Below, piece by piece: positions 52,677 to 61,442 of a DNA stretch of 64,000 nucleotides (its first letter is position 1; every line of letters starts with the position of its first letter). The position numbers were made by a program, and so were the translations under genes. The stretch covers positions 2,790,001 to 2,854,000 of the forward strand of contig CP173058.1 in NCBI GenBank assembly GCA_044772875.1, given 5' to 3'. The notes under the pieces are model-generated. The model was not told the origin of the DNA. It ran no database searches and was given only the letters and a program-made list of their open reading frames with translations. The stretch comes from Morganella morganii_D (lineage in GTDB: Bacteria; Pseudomonadota; Gammaproteobacteria; Enterobacterales; Enterobacteriaceae).

Positions 52677-54599
52677 TTATTTTTTGTCTTTGCTGTCGTC
52701 AACTTCTTCGAATTCAGCATCAACAACATCATCATTTTTACCTGCATCCTGCGCGGCATCAGCACCTGCTGCACCTGCCTGCGCCTGCTGCTGGGCAATT
52801 TCCATCAGTTTGGCAGAAGCGTCGATCAGCGCTTTCGTTTTCTCTTCGATAGCGGCTTTATCTTCGCCTTTCGCTGCGATTTCCAGCTCACTCACGGCCT
52901 GCTCGATTTTTACTTTATCGTCGCCCGGCAGTTTGTCGCCCGCTTCTTCGATCTGTTTACGGGTGGCGTGAACCAGCTGATCGGCCTGGTTACGAACCTG
53001 TACCAGCTCTTCGAATTTACGGTCAGCTTCGGCGTTAGCTTCTGCATCACGTACCATTTTCTGGATCTCTTCTTCGTTCAGACCGGAAGAGGCCTTGATG
53101 GTGATATTCTGCTCACGGCCGCTGTTTTTGTCTTTCGCAGACACATGCAGGATACCGTCGGCATCGATGTCAAAAGTGACTTCGATCTGCGGCATACCGC
53201 GTGGTGCAGCCTGAATGCCATCCAGGTTAAACTGACCCAGTGATTTGTTGTCACCGGAACGTTTACGCTCACCCTGCAGAACATGGATAGTTACCGCAGA
53301 CTGATTGTCTTCCGCTGTTGAGAATACCTGGCTGTGTTTGGTCGGGATAGTGGTGTTCTTCGCAATCAGCGGAGTCATCACGCCACCCATGGTTTCGATA
53401 CCCAGAGACAGCGGGGTAACGTCCAGCAGCAGCACATCTTTAACATCACCACCTAACACTCCGCCCTGTACCGCAGCACCAACCGCCACAGCTTCGTCCG
53501 GGTTCACGTCTTTACGCGGTTCTTTACCGAAGAAATCAGCAACGGTTTTCTGAACCAGCGGCATACGGGTCTGACCACCTACCAGGATAACATCATTGAT
53601 ATCGTTCACTGACAGACCGGCATCCTGTAATGCCACTTTGACCGGATCCATAGAGCGTTTAACCAGATCTTCAACCAGTGATTCCAGTTTCGCACGGGTC
53701 ACTTTGATGTTCATATGTTTAGGACCGGTCGCGTCCGCCGTGATGTACGGCAGGTTAACGTCAGTCTGCTGAGCGGAAGAAAGCTCGATTTTCGCTTTCT
53801 CGGCAGCTTCTTTCAGACGCTGCATTGCCAGCGGGTCGTTACGCAGATCGATACCCTGTTCTTTCTTAAACTCTTCAACCAGATAGTTGATCATGCGGCT
53901 GTCGAAGTCTTCACCCCCTAAGTGGGTGTCGCCGTTCGTTGCCAGCACTTCATAGGTTTTTTCGCCATCCACTTCATCGATTTCGATGATAGAGATATCG
54001 AAAGTACCACCACCGAGGTCGAATACCGCGATAGTACGGTTACCCACTTCACGGTCAAGGCCGTAAGCCAGTGCCGCAGCAGTCGGTTCGTTGATAATAC
54101 GTTTTACATCCAGACCTGCGATACGGCCGGCGTCTTTGGTTGCCTGACGCTGAGCGTCGTTAAAGTAAGCAGGTACAGTGATAACCGCTTCGGTTACCGG
54201 TTCGCCGAGATAATCTTCAGCAGTTTTCTTCATTTTTTTCAGGACTTCAGCAGAAACCTGTGGTGGTGCCATTTTCTGGCCTTTTGCTTCCACCCATGCG
54301 TCGCCGTTATCAGAGCTGACAATTTTGTACGGCATGATATTCATATCACGGCGCACTTCTTCATCGTCAAAACGACGACCAATCAGACGTTTGATTGCAA
54401 ACAGTGTGTTCTGCGGATTGGTAACAGCCTGACGTTTTGCCGGCTGACCGACCAGGATTTCACCATCCTGTGTATACGCGATGATTGACGGCGTTGTGCG
54501 GTCGCCTTCTGCGTTCTCCAGGACACGTGCCTGATTACCATCCATTACAGCAACACAAGAGTTGGTTGTACCTAAGTCGATACCAATAATTTTACCCAT
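52677..54599 (-). CDS. dnaK: Chaperone protein DnaK (Hsp70)
   Basis: DnaK is the ATP-driven Hsp70 chaperone and, with DnaJ and GrpE, controls sigma-32. The product is 640 aa (E. coli 638). MGKIIGIDLGTTNSCVAVMDG (phosphate-1 loop), AVFDLGGGTFDISIIEID (phosphate-2), ILVGGQTRMPLVQK (adenosine) and the interdomain linker DVLLLDVTPL are all present, then the peptide-binding domain and a lid ending with an acidic tail (VVDAEFEEVDD). A sigma-32-type promoter lies upstream. Confidence 0.97.
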   Translation of the reverse strand: MGKIIGIDLGTTNSCVAVMDGNQARVLENAEGDRTTPSIIAYTQDGEILVGQPAKRQAVTNPQNTLFAIKRLIGRRFDDEEVRRDMNIMPYKIVSSDNGDAWVEAKGQKMAPPQVSAEVLKKMKKTAEDYLGEPVTEAVITVPAYFNDAQRQATKDAGRIAGLDVKRIINEPTAAALAYGLDREVGNRTIAVFDLGGGTFDISIIEIDEVDGEKTYEVLATNGDTHLGGEDFDSRMINYLVEEFKKEQGIDLRNDPLAMQRLKEAAEKAKIELSSAQQTDVNLPYITADATGPKHMNIKVTRAKLESLVEDLVKRSMDPVKVALQDAGLSVNDINDVILVGGQTRMPLVQKTVADFFGKEPRKDVNPDEAVAVGAAVQGGVLGGDVKDVLLLDVTPLSLGIETMGGVMTPLIAKNTTIPTKHSQVFSTAEDNQSAVTIHVLQGERKRSGDNKSLGQFNLDGIQAAPRGMPQIEVTFDIDADGILHVSAKDKNSGREQNITIKASSGLNEEEIQKMVRDAEANAEADRKFEELVQVRNQADQLVHATRKQIEEAGDKLPGDDKVKIEQAVSELEIAAKGEDKAAIEEKTKALIDASAKLMEIAQQQAQAGAAGADAAQDAGKNDDVVDAEFEEVDDSKDKK

Positions 54600-54775
54600 C
54601 TAAAGGCCTCCGAATAATTCTGTTCGTCTTACGCTACCGATATATATGAGGTTCAATTTTCACTTTTCAAGAAAAAATTTTTCACTCACCCGTCACCCGG
54701 AACATTTCCGGCGGTACCGGATATCCGCAGCGTTAAAAGGGATTCAACTGAGTTTCAGTTTCCGATGACAACTAG

Positions 54776-54801
54776 ATGGGGCCATAAATACATTCATCAA
54801 G
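54776..54801 (-). promoter_or_regulatory. Sigma-32 (heat-shock) promoter of dnaKJ
   Basis: Read leftward: CTTGAT (54796-54801), 14-bp spacer, CCCCAT (54776-54781), then CTAGT. This fits the RpoH consensus CTTGAA-N13-15-CCCCAT and closely resembles E. coli dnaK P1 (CTTGATGA...CCCCATTTAG). Confidence 0.9.
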
Positions 54802-54850
54802 GGGAAAATGAAAAAAAAACAGATTATTTAAAAGAAAATGATGAAACACT

Positions 54851-54885
54851 GAAAAATACCGCGCTGACAGTCATATCAGCACGGC
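54851..54885 (-). terminator. Terminator of the MFS transporter gene
   Basis: Read leftward, GCCGTGCTGA pairs with TCAGCGCGGT (54858-54885) with two imperfect pairs around an 8-base loop, followed by ATTTTT. It lies ~30 bases past the stop. Confidence 0.6.
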
Positions 54886-54913
54886 ACTCACACAGCACGG
54901 ACAGCAGGGTTTA

Positions 54914-56212
54914 TCAGGAGCTGAAAACCGTCATCCGCTGGCGCACCGCAGCTTTCCTCATATACAACCCCAGCAGCAGGCCAATCAGAGAGAGCCCCAG
55001 CATATAATACGCCGGTGCCAGCGGTGTCCATTTCAGGAACAGGGTAACCACCACCGGCGTCAGTCCGCCGAAAATGGCATAGGAAAGGTTGTAGGAGAAC
55101 GAAATACCGCTGAAGCGGATCTCCGCCGGATAGCTGTTCACCATCACAAACGGTACCGCGCCCACCACACCGACACTGAATCCGGCCAGTCCGTAAGTCA
55201 GTGACAGCGGCGTGCCGGGCTCACCGGCGGTAAGATAAAAATACCCGGTGCAGACCGCCAGCAGCAGGCTGCCGAAGGTAAATACCAGCGGGGAGCCCAG
55301 CTTGTCACACAGATAGCCGGCGACCAGACACCCGGCGCACAGTGCCAGAATCGCGGTCATATTGGCGACGGAAACCACCGCTTTCGCCAGGCCGAATTCC
55401 GTCTGCAAATAAGCCGGGGTCAGCAGGATCACCACCACAACCCCGGCGGAGAGCAGCCAGGTCAGCAGCATGGAGATCACAATCGCTTCTTTGTGATTCA
55501 TCACCACGGTCTTCAGCGGCAGTTCTTTCGCCAGCGCTTTTTGCTGCTTCATCTCCTGAAAGACAGGGGTTTCTGCCAGCCAGCGGCGCAGATAAAGCGC
55601 CACAAACCCGAAGATTCCCCCGAGGAAGAACGGCACGCGCCAACCCCAGGCAAGTTGCTGCTCTTCGGTAAAGAATGTTGCCATCATCATCGCCACCAGC
55701 GAACCAAGCAGGATACCGACGGTCAGCCCGGCCGTCAGCGTGCCGCAGGCAATGCCGATACGGTGCTTCGGCACATGCTCGGAAACAAACACCCACGCCC
55801 CCGGCACTTCCCCGCCGATCGCCGCCCCCTGCATCACCCGCATCAGCAGAAGCAGTAACGGCGCGGCAATGCCGATAGAGTCATAAGTCGGCAGCAGGCC
55901 GATGCAAAGTGTCGGCACCGCCATCAGCAGAATGCTGAGGGAGAACATTTTTTTGCGCCCGACCAGGTCGCCGAAGTGAGCCATCACAATGCCGCCCAGC
56001 GGGCGCACCAGATAACCGGCAGCAAAGATCCCGAAAGTCTGCATCTGCACCAGCCATGCGGGGATATCCGGCGGGAAAAACAATTTACCGATAGTGACGG
56101 CAAAAAAGATGAAAATAATAAAATCGTAAAATTCGAGTGCGCCACCCAGGGCCGCGAGAGAGAGAGTTTTATAATCCTGCCGGTTGAGTGTCCGGGGAAT
56201 GGTCTGTGCCAT
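54914..56212 (-). CDS. MFS transporter of the metabolite:H+ symporter (MHS) family
   Basis: A 432-aa protein with 12 predicted membrane helices. The MHS signs are GALEFYDFIIFIFFAVTIGKLFFP near the N-terminus, the GDLVGRKK loop between helices 2 and 3 (RPLGGIVMAHFGDLVGRKK), and GEVPGAWVFVSEHVPKHRIG. The family includes citrate, shikimate, proline/betaine and alpha-ketoglutarate symporters; the substrate here cannot be told. GGTGAACCC precedes ATG 56212. In E. coli the neighbour of mog is satP; this gene occupies that place. Confidence 0.85.
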   Translation of the reverse strand: MAQTIPRTLNRQDYKTLSLAALGGALEFYDFIIFIFFAVTIGKLFFPPDIPAWLVQMQTFGIFAAGYLVRPLGGIVMAHFGDLVGRKKMFSLSILLMAVPTLCIGLLPTYDSIGIAAPLLLLLMRVMQGAAIGGEVPGAWVFVSEHVPKHRIGIACGTLTAGLTVGILLGSLVAMMMATFFTEEQQLAWGWRVPFFLGGIFGFVALYLRRWLAETPVFQEMKQQKALAKELPLKTVVMNHKEAIVISMLLTWLLSAGVVVVILLTPAYLQTEFGLAKAVVSVANMTAILALCAGCLVAGYLCDKLGSPLVFTFGSLLLAVCTGYFYLTAGEPGTPLSLTYGLAGFSVGVVGAVPFVMVNSYPAEIRFSGISFSYNLSYAIFGGLTPVVVTLFLKWTPLAPAYYMLGLSLIGLLLGLYMRKAAVRQRMTVFSS

Positions 56213-56329
56213 GGGTTCACCTTTCCTGTCTTTACATTGCCGTTATCTTAACTTTACATAAGTGGATAACCGCATCATAGGACAAGAAAGGTGTCCGGGG
56301 AAATGTTTTTTATTTCTGAAAACTCAGTA

Positions 56330-56914
56330 TTAGTGCGGCGTTATTGCTGATTTCGGACGGAATGCCGCAACAATTTCAGGGTTCGTTTCAATATAAGGCC
56401 CATCCAGTAACTGTATACAATACGGTACACTTGCGAAAATACCTGAAACGATCACCTTACCGTTTTCATCTTTCAGCCCTTCCAGGGTTTCGGCAATAGC
56501 TTTCGGCTGGCCCGGAAGATTGAGGATCAGCGACTGATTGCGGATCACCCCCACCTGGCGGGATAAAATCGCGGTCGGCACAAATTTCAGGCTGATCTGA
56601 CGCATCTGTTCACCGAATCCCGGCATTTCACGATCCGCCACCGCCAGTGTTGCATCCGGAGTCACATCACGCCGTGCCGGGCCTGTTCCGCCGGTTGTCA
56701 GCACCAGATGGCAGCCGGATTCATCCACCAGTTCACACAGTGTCTGGCTGATCATCGCTTCTTCATCCGGGATCAGACGGGTTTCTGTCTGAAAAGGCGT
56801 GGTGATGGTTTTTTCCAGCCATGCCTGTAAGGCCGGAATACCTTTATCTTCATAAATACCACCGGATGCGCGGTCAGAAACCGAGACAAGACCGATGCGC
56901 AACATATTGTTCAT
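56330..56914 (-). CDS. mog: Molybdopterin adenylyltransferase
   Basis: Mog (MogA) adenylylates molybdopterin, preparing it for molybdate insertion by MoeA. The product is 194 aa (E. coli 195). I start at 56914 with GAGGTGAC upstream (MNNMLRIGLVSVSDRAS); a longer frame to 56947 is unsupported. HLVLTTGGTGPARRDVTPDAT is the MoCF signature (~70-90), and EMPGFGEQMRQIS and SLILNLPGQPKAIAE follow. It lies between talB (upstream) and the MHS transporter. Confidence 0.95.
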   Translation of the reverse strand: MNNMLRIGLVSVSDRASGGIYEDKGIPALQAWLEKTITTPFQTETRLIPDEEAMISQTLCELVDESGCHLVLTTGGTGPARRDVTPDATLAVADREMPGFGEQMRQISLKFVPTAILSRQVGVIRNQSLILNLPGQPKAIAETLEGLKDENGKVIVSGIFASVPYCIQLLDGPYIETNPEIVAAFRPKSAITPH

Positions 56915-56970
56915 AGTCACCTCAACGTCATTTTGACTCCGGGGCACAGCATAGCATTGCCGCCGGAAAC

Positions 56971-57000
56971 AAAAAAGGCAGCCTCCCGGCTGCCCTTTTT
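56971..57000. terminator. Intrinsic terminator of talB
   Basis: GGCAGCC (56977-56983) and GGCTGCC (56988-56994) around TCCC, with A6 at left (T6 for leftward talB) and T6 at right. It lies ~20 bases past the talB stop and before mog. Confidence 0.88.
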
Positions 57001-57020
57001 ATCTGACTGTTTTATAACGA

Positions 57021-57974
57021 TTACAGCAGATCTGCGATCATTTTTTCCAGTTTGCCCTGGTCTACCGCAAACTTACGGATACCGTCCGCCAGTTTCTCTG
57101 TTGCCATCGCATCGCTGTGGTGACCCCAGTAGAATTCAGCTTCTGTCAGCGGTGCAGGACGCGCTTTCACTTCACCTTTGTATTCCAGTTTGCGTTCAAC
57201 CACGCCGGTCGCTTCTGACAGCTCTTTGAGCAGAGCAGGTGCGATAGTCAGGCGGTCACAACCGGCCAGTTCCAGGATCTCACCGGAGTTACGGAAGCTT
57301 GCGCCCATAACCACAGTTTTGTAGCCGTGTTCTTTGTAGTAATTGTAGATTTCAGTCACTGAAATCACGCCGGGATCTTCTGCCGGTGCGAACTCTTTTT
57401 TGTCGCCGTTTGCTTTGTACCAGTCGAGGATACGGCCGACAAACGGAGAAATCAGATACACGCCTGCTTCCGCACAGGCACGTGCCTGAGCAAAGGAGAA
57501 CAACAGTGTCAGGTTACAGTTGATGCCTTCTTTTTCCAGCTGTTCCGCCGCGCGGATACCCTGCCAGGTGGATGCCAGTTTGATCAGGATACGGTCGTTG
57601 CTGATACCGGCATCGTTATACAGTTTAATGAGACGTTTTGCTTTGGCAATACTTGCCTGTGTGTCATAAGAGAGACGGGCATCCACTTCTGTGGAGATGC
57701 GGCCCGGGATCAGTTTCAGTATTTCCAGACCGATATTCACCGCCAGATTATCACCGGCATCGATAATCTGCTGTTCGCGTGAATCGCTCTGTGCACGTGC
57801 CCGGGTCACCGCATCATCAATTAACTTACGGTATTCCGGAATCTGCGCCGCATTGAGGATCAGAGAAGGGTTGGTGGTGGCATCCTGTGGTTTGTAAAGC
57901 TTCATCGCTTCAATGTCACCGGTATCGGCCACGACCGTGGTCAGATTACGCAGGGAAGTTAATTTATCGGTCAT
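57021..57974 (-). CDS. talB: Transaldolase B
   Basis: Transaldolase transfers the dihydroxyacetone unit between sedoheptulose 7-phosphate and glyceraldehyde 3-phosphate in the pentose phosphate pathway. The product is 317 aa, as in E. coli. The Schiff-base lysine is in RILIKLASTWQG (~132), and KPQDATTNPSLIL and VVMGASFRNSGEILEL are conserved. It has its own promoter region containing an ERIC-like element ~25 bases upstream of the ATG. Confidence 0.96.
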   Translation of the reverse strand: MTDKLTSLRNLTTVVADTGDIEAMKLYKPQDATTNPSLILNAAQIPEYRKLIDDAVTRARAQSDSREQQIIDAGDNLAVNIGLEILKLIPGRISTEVDARLSYDTQASIAKAKRLIKLYNDAGISNDRILIKLASTWQGIRAAEQLEKEGINCNLTLLFSFAQARACAEAGVYLISPFVGRILDWYKANGDKKEFAPAEDPGVISVTEIYNYYKEHGYKTVVMGASFRNSGEILELAGCDRLTIAPALLKELSEATGVVERKLEYKGEVKARPAPLTEAEFYWGHHSDAMATEKLADGIRKFAVDQGKLEKMIADLL

Positions 57975-57998
57975 TTTCGTCTCTCATCTTATGTCAGA

Positions 57999-58126
57999 AG
58001 ATACTCTAAATAATTCGGGATGCCGGAAAGCGACAAACGAAGACTGGCGGGGAGCATAGATAAACTATGTGACCCGGCGAGCTTTGCGTAGTCAACACCC
58101 CGGCATTCTGAAGTATGACGAGTACA
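57999..58126. repeat. ERIC-type intergenic repeat
   Basis: The ~128-bp segment starts AGATAC and ends AGTATGACGAGTAC, matching the ends of the enterobacterial repetitive intergenic consensus (~127 bp), and has the central palindrome GCATAGATAAACTATGTGAC in place of the consensus GGAGCTTACATAAGTAAGTGAC. The interior (CGACAAACGAAG, GTCAACACCCCGGCATTCTGAAGTATGACG) follows the consensus at many positions but is diverged. It lies between talB and yaaA, close to the talB start, so it is probably transcribed in the 5' part of one of them. Confidence 0.8.
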
Positions 58127-58343
58127 GATGGCAATATGCCGCAACTGCATCCGATAATATCACGGACAGCCTGCCGCGCAAGCAGGGAAAATCCGGTGCC
58201 GCACCGGTGATCCGCCGTTATTCTGCTGTAATCCGGAGAGTTTCCTGTTTTCTGCGCAATCACCGATTACAGTGATTTGCCCGCTCTGCACTTTTTTTTG
58301 TTAGAGTAACCTTAATAATGACAATATCAGACCGGAGCCGACT
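58127..58343. other. Region upstream of yaaA
   Basis: Non-coding as far as I can see. It should hold the yaaA promoter; a TTAGAGTAACCT stretch near 58302-58313 is the only promoter-like piece. An OxyR site is known for E. coli yaaA but I cannot identify one here. Confidence 0.35.
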
Positions 58344-59135
58344 ATGCTGCTGACCATTTCCCCTGCCAAAACCCTCGATTATGACAGCCCGTTAGCCACT
58401 GAGCGCTATACACAGCCAGAGCTGCTGGCGCAGTCAGAAGCCCTGATTGAAACCTGCCGTAAACTGACTCCGGCGGATATCGGCTCGCTGATGCATATCA
58501 GTGACAAACTGGCGGGTCTGAATGCCGCCCGTTTCGGAGAATGGCAGCCGGATTTCACGCCGGACAATGCCCGTCAGGCAATTCTGGCATTTAAAGGAGA
58601 TGTGTATACCGGGATGCAGGCAGAAACCTTCAGTGACACCGATTTTGATTTTGCCCAGCAGCATCTGCGTATGCTCTCCGGACTGTACGGTGTGCTGCGC
58701 CCGCTGGATCTGATGCAGCCTTACCGTCTGGAAATGGGCACAAAACTCACCAATCCGCGCGGCAAGGATCTGTATGCGTTCTGGGGCGATATTATTACAG
58801 ACAATCTTAATCAGGCGCTGGCCGCACAGGGTGACAACGTACTGGTGAATCTGGCCTCTGATGAATACTTTAAAGCGGTGGATCCGAAGAAACTGGATGC
58901 GGTGATTATCAAACCGGTTTTCCTGGATGAGAAAAACGGTAAGTATAAAGTGATCAGCTTCTATGCGAAGAAGGCCCGCGGGCTGATGAGCCGGTTTATT
59001 ATTCAGAACCGCCTGACACAGCCGTCTCAGCTGACAGAATTTAACCTCGACGGCTACCGTTTTGATGAAAGTCAGTCCGGTGAACGGGAACTGGTGTTTA
59101 CACGGCCGGAAAGTGCCGGTGCTGATAACGGGTAA
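58344..59135 (+). CDS. yaaA: Peroxide stress-response protein YaaA
   Basis: YaaA limits intracellular free iron during hydrogen peroxide stress in E. coli and belongs to the UPF0246 family. The product is 263 aa (E. coli 258). MLLTISPAKTLDYDSPL, FKGDVYTGMQAETF, RMLSGLYGVLRPLDLMQPYR and ARGLMSRFIIQNRL are the conserved blocks. ATG 58344 is the natural start. It is convergent with thrC. Confidence 0.95.
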   Translation: MLLTISPAKTLDYDSPLATERYTQPELLAQSEALIETCRKLTPADIGSLMHISDKLAGLNAARFGEWQPDFTPDNARQAILAFKGDVYTGMQAETFSDTDFDFAQQHLRMLSGLYGVLRPLDLMQPYRLEMGTKLTNPRGKDLYAFWGDIITDNLNQALAAQGDNVLVNLASDEYFKAVDPKKLDAVIIKPVFLDEKNGKYKVISFYAKKARGLMSRFIIQNRLTQPSQLTEFNLDGYRFDESQSGERELVFTRPESAGADNG

Positions 59136-59172
59136 AACAAAAAGTCGCGGTAAATACCTCCCTGTACGCTCA

Positions 59173-59194
59173 GCTGCGCCATCCCCGGCGCAGC
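59173..59194. terminator. Hairpin between yaaA and thrC
   Basis: GCTGCGCC (59173-59180) and GGCGCAGC (59187-59194) form an 8-bp stem around 6 bases. No T run lies beside it on either strand; it may be a Rho-dependent end or a stability element. Confidence 0.5.
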
Positions 59195-59204
59195 CTGCCT
59201 TACA

Positions 59205-60497
59205 TTACGGCTTCACCGTCTTCAGCAGATAGTCCCGCAGTGCCGCAAAATCCGCCGGTAACACGGCAGACAGCAGCGGCAGAGAGGCCCGCTCTGCCAG
59301 TTCCGGCGGTAACGGTAGTTTGCGATCCAGAATCGCTTCCACACTTTCCGGGAATTTGGCCGGATGCGCTGTGCCGAGGAAAATACCGTACTCACCCGGC
59401 TGCAAATCACTGCGCAGCAGACGATAGGCAATCGCGGCATGCGGCTCGGAAATATAGCCTTTCGCGGCCAGATCCCGCATCGTTTCACGGGTTTCGTCGT
59501 CACTCACCGCACCGGAACGTAACGCTTTCAGTGACCAGCCTTCACGCGCAAACAGGGCTTCAATACGCGGCCAGTTGTTCGGCTGGCTGACATCCATAGC
59601 ATTAGATAAGGTTGCCACTGTCGCCGCCGGTTTCCACTGCCCGTCCGCCAGATAGCGGGGCACCGTGTCGTTGGCATTGGTCGCGGCGATAAAGCGTTTC
59701 ACCGGCAGCCCCATCGCTTTCGCCAGCACCCCGGCGGTCAGGTCACCGAAGTTGCCGCTCGGCACCGAAAACACCAGTTCACCGCGTTTTTCAGCCGGAA
59801 CCTGTGCCACCGCTTCAAAGTAGTAGCAGATTTGCGCCAGCAGGCGGCTGATATTAATGGAGTTTGCCGAGTTCAGATGCAGTGTCTGTTTCAGTTCCTC
59901 ATCATCAAACGCCTGTTTCACCAGCGCCTGACAGGCATCAAAATCATCCTGCACTGCCACAGTGTGAATATTACCGCCAAGAGTACAAAACAGTTTTTCC
60001 TGTAACGGGCTGATTTTCCCCTGCGGATAGAGGATCACCACCTGCACATTTTTCAGGCCGTAAAAGGCGTGCGCGACTGCTGCTCCGGTATCCCCGGAGG
60101 TGGCAGTCAGAATAGTGACCGGTTTGTCACCGGCAACGGCTGCCAGTGCCTGCGCCATAAAACGCCCGCCGAAATCTTTGAATGCCAGTGTCGGGCCGTG
60201 AAACAACTCCAGACAGGCCACATCCGGCTCCACCGGATTCAGCGGTGCCGGGAAAGCAAAGGCAGCACAGACTCGCGATGCCAGCTCAGCTTCCGGAATT
60301 TCATCACCAATCAGTGCATGCAGAATGGCGGTACTGCGGCTGACAAAATCCATCGCCAGCAATCTGTTCATCTCCGCCGTATCAAAAAACGGAATCTCAC
60401 GCGGGAAGAACAACCCCTGTCCGCGTCCCAGCCCCTGTTTTACCGCCTGTGCAAAACTGACTTTCTCACTCTCATCTTTTAAATTGTACAGTTCCAT
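59205..60497 (-). CDS. thrC: Threonine synthase
   Basis: ThrC converts O-phosphohomoserine to threonine with PLP. The product is 430 aa (E. coli 428). The PLP lysine is in GPTLAFKDFGGRFMAQA (~107), and TILTATSGDTGAAVAHAF and FSVPSGNFGDLTAG bind cofactor phosphate. It is the last gene of thrLABC, 9 bp after thrB. Confidence 0.96.
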   Translation of the reverse strand: MELYNLKDESEKVSFAQAVKQGLGRGQGLFFPREIPFFDTAEMNRLLAMDFVSRSTAILHALIGDEIPEAELASRVCAAFAFPAPLNPVEPDVACLELFHGPTLAFKDFGGRFMAQALAAVAGDKPVTILTATSGDTGAAVAHAFYGLKNVQVVILYPQGKISPLQEKLFCTLGGNIHTVAVQDDFDACQALVKQAFDDEELKQTLHLNSANSINISRLLAQICYYFEAVAQVPAEKRGELVFSVPSGNFGDLTAGVLAKAMGLPVKRFIAATNANDTVPRYLADGQWKPAATVATLSNAMDVSQPNNWPRIEALFAREGWSLKALRSGAVSDDETRETMRDLAAKGYISEPHAAIAYRLLRSDLQPGEYGIFLGTAHPAKFPESVEAILDRKLPLPPELAERASLPLLSAVLPADFAALRDYLLKTVKP

Positions 60498-60506
60498 TTT
60501 TTACCT

Positions 60507-61439
60507 TTATGCACTTATCTGACGTGCGCCTTTGAGATCGAGACGACACAGATGGACAAACCCTTCGCTGTTCTGCAAATACTGTGTGTTAAAGACATCC
60601 GCCACCAGCTCCGCTGCTGATTTGCTGTCACAGACCGCAAACAGTGTCGGCCCGGAGCCGGAAATGCCGCATGCCTTCGCGCCGCAGGCAAGCACCTGCT
60701 CACGGACAGCATCAAAATTCGGCAGCAATTCACGGCGGTACGGCTCCGCCACCACGTCGCGGATCATGGCCGCGGCCAAATCGGCCTGCCCGGTATGGCA
60801 GGCATGGATAAATCCGGCCAGATTGCGTCCGTGACTGACAATATCCGCCCGCGAATAGGTAGCCGGTAAAATTGCCCGTGCCTGCGCCGTAGAGACTTTA
60901 ATCCCCGGATACGCCATCACCCAGTACCAGTGTTCAAACCCCGGTACCGTCTGGCTGACACTGCTGCCGGTTTCAATGTTGAGCTGTAATCCGCCCAGGA
61001 AACAAGGTGCGACATTGTCATAATGCACACTGCCGGAGATACGCCCTTCCATTTCCCCCATCAGGCGCAGCAGTGATATCTCATCCATCGGCCTGCCGGT
61101 GTATTCATTCAGCGCCACCAGCGCGGCCACCACAGAGCAGGCGCTGGAACCCAGCCCCGACCCCACCGGCATATTTTTTTCCAGCACCATGGCAACCGGC
61201 AGATCATCATTAATAATCTCACTGAACCGCTCACGGCACTGATACACAATATTGTGCTTCGGATTCACCGGCAGTTTACCGGCAAAACGCCCGCTGTTTC
61301 TGAGTGAAAACGTCTCTGCTTTCGCGATGGACACACAGTCGCCGAGCAGTGCCCCGCTGACCGGAAACACTGCCGCACCCAGCACATCAAACCCCACACT
61401 CACATTCCCGATTGACGCCGGTGCATAAATTTTTATCAC
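60507..61439 (-). CDS. thrB: Homoserine kinase
   Basis: ThrB phosphorylates homoserine for ThrC. The product is 310 aa, the same length as E. coli. It is a GHMP kinase with the phosphate loop PVGSGLGSSACSVVAAL (~91-107) and a C-terminal CGISGSGPTLFAV. It begins 3 bp after thrA, so expression is coupled. Confidence 0.96.
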   Translation of the reverse strand: MIKIYAPASIGNVSVGFDVLGAAVFPVSGALLGDCVSIAKAETFSLRNSGRFAGKLPVNPKHNIVYQCRERFSEIINDDLPVAMVLEKNMPVGSGLGSSACSVVAALVALNEYTGRPMDEISLLRLMGEMEGRISGSVHYDNVAPCFLGGLQLNIETGSSVSQTVPGFEHWYWVMAYPGIKVSTAQARAILPATYSRADIVSHGRNLAGFIHACHTGQADLAAAMIRDVVAEPYRRELLPNFDAVREQVLACGAKACGISGSGPTLFAVCDSKSAAELVADVFNTQYLQNSEGFVHLCRLDLKGARQISA

Positions 61440-61442
61440 GTT

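Larger units (their letters stand above)
54600..54913. other. Intergenic region dnaK-MFS transporter
   Basis: Contains the dnaK heat-shock promoter (54776-54801) and the terminator of the upstream transporter (54851-54885). An 80-codon rightward frame at 54765-55007 overlaps both and has no features of a gene. Confidence 0.6.

Noticed and set aside
54765..55007. 80-codon + strand ORF over the dnaK promoter
   Set aside because: It overlaps the promoter, the terminator and the 3' end of the MFS gene and has no family or proper start context.
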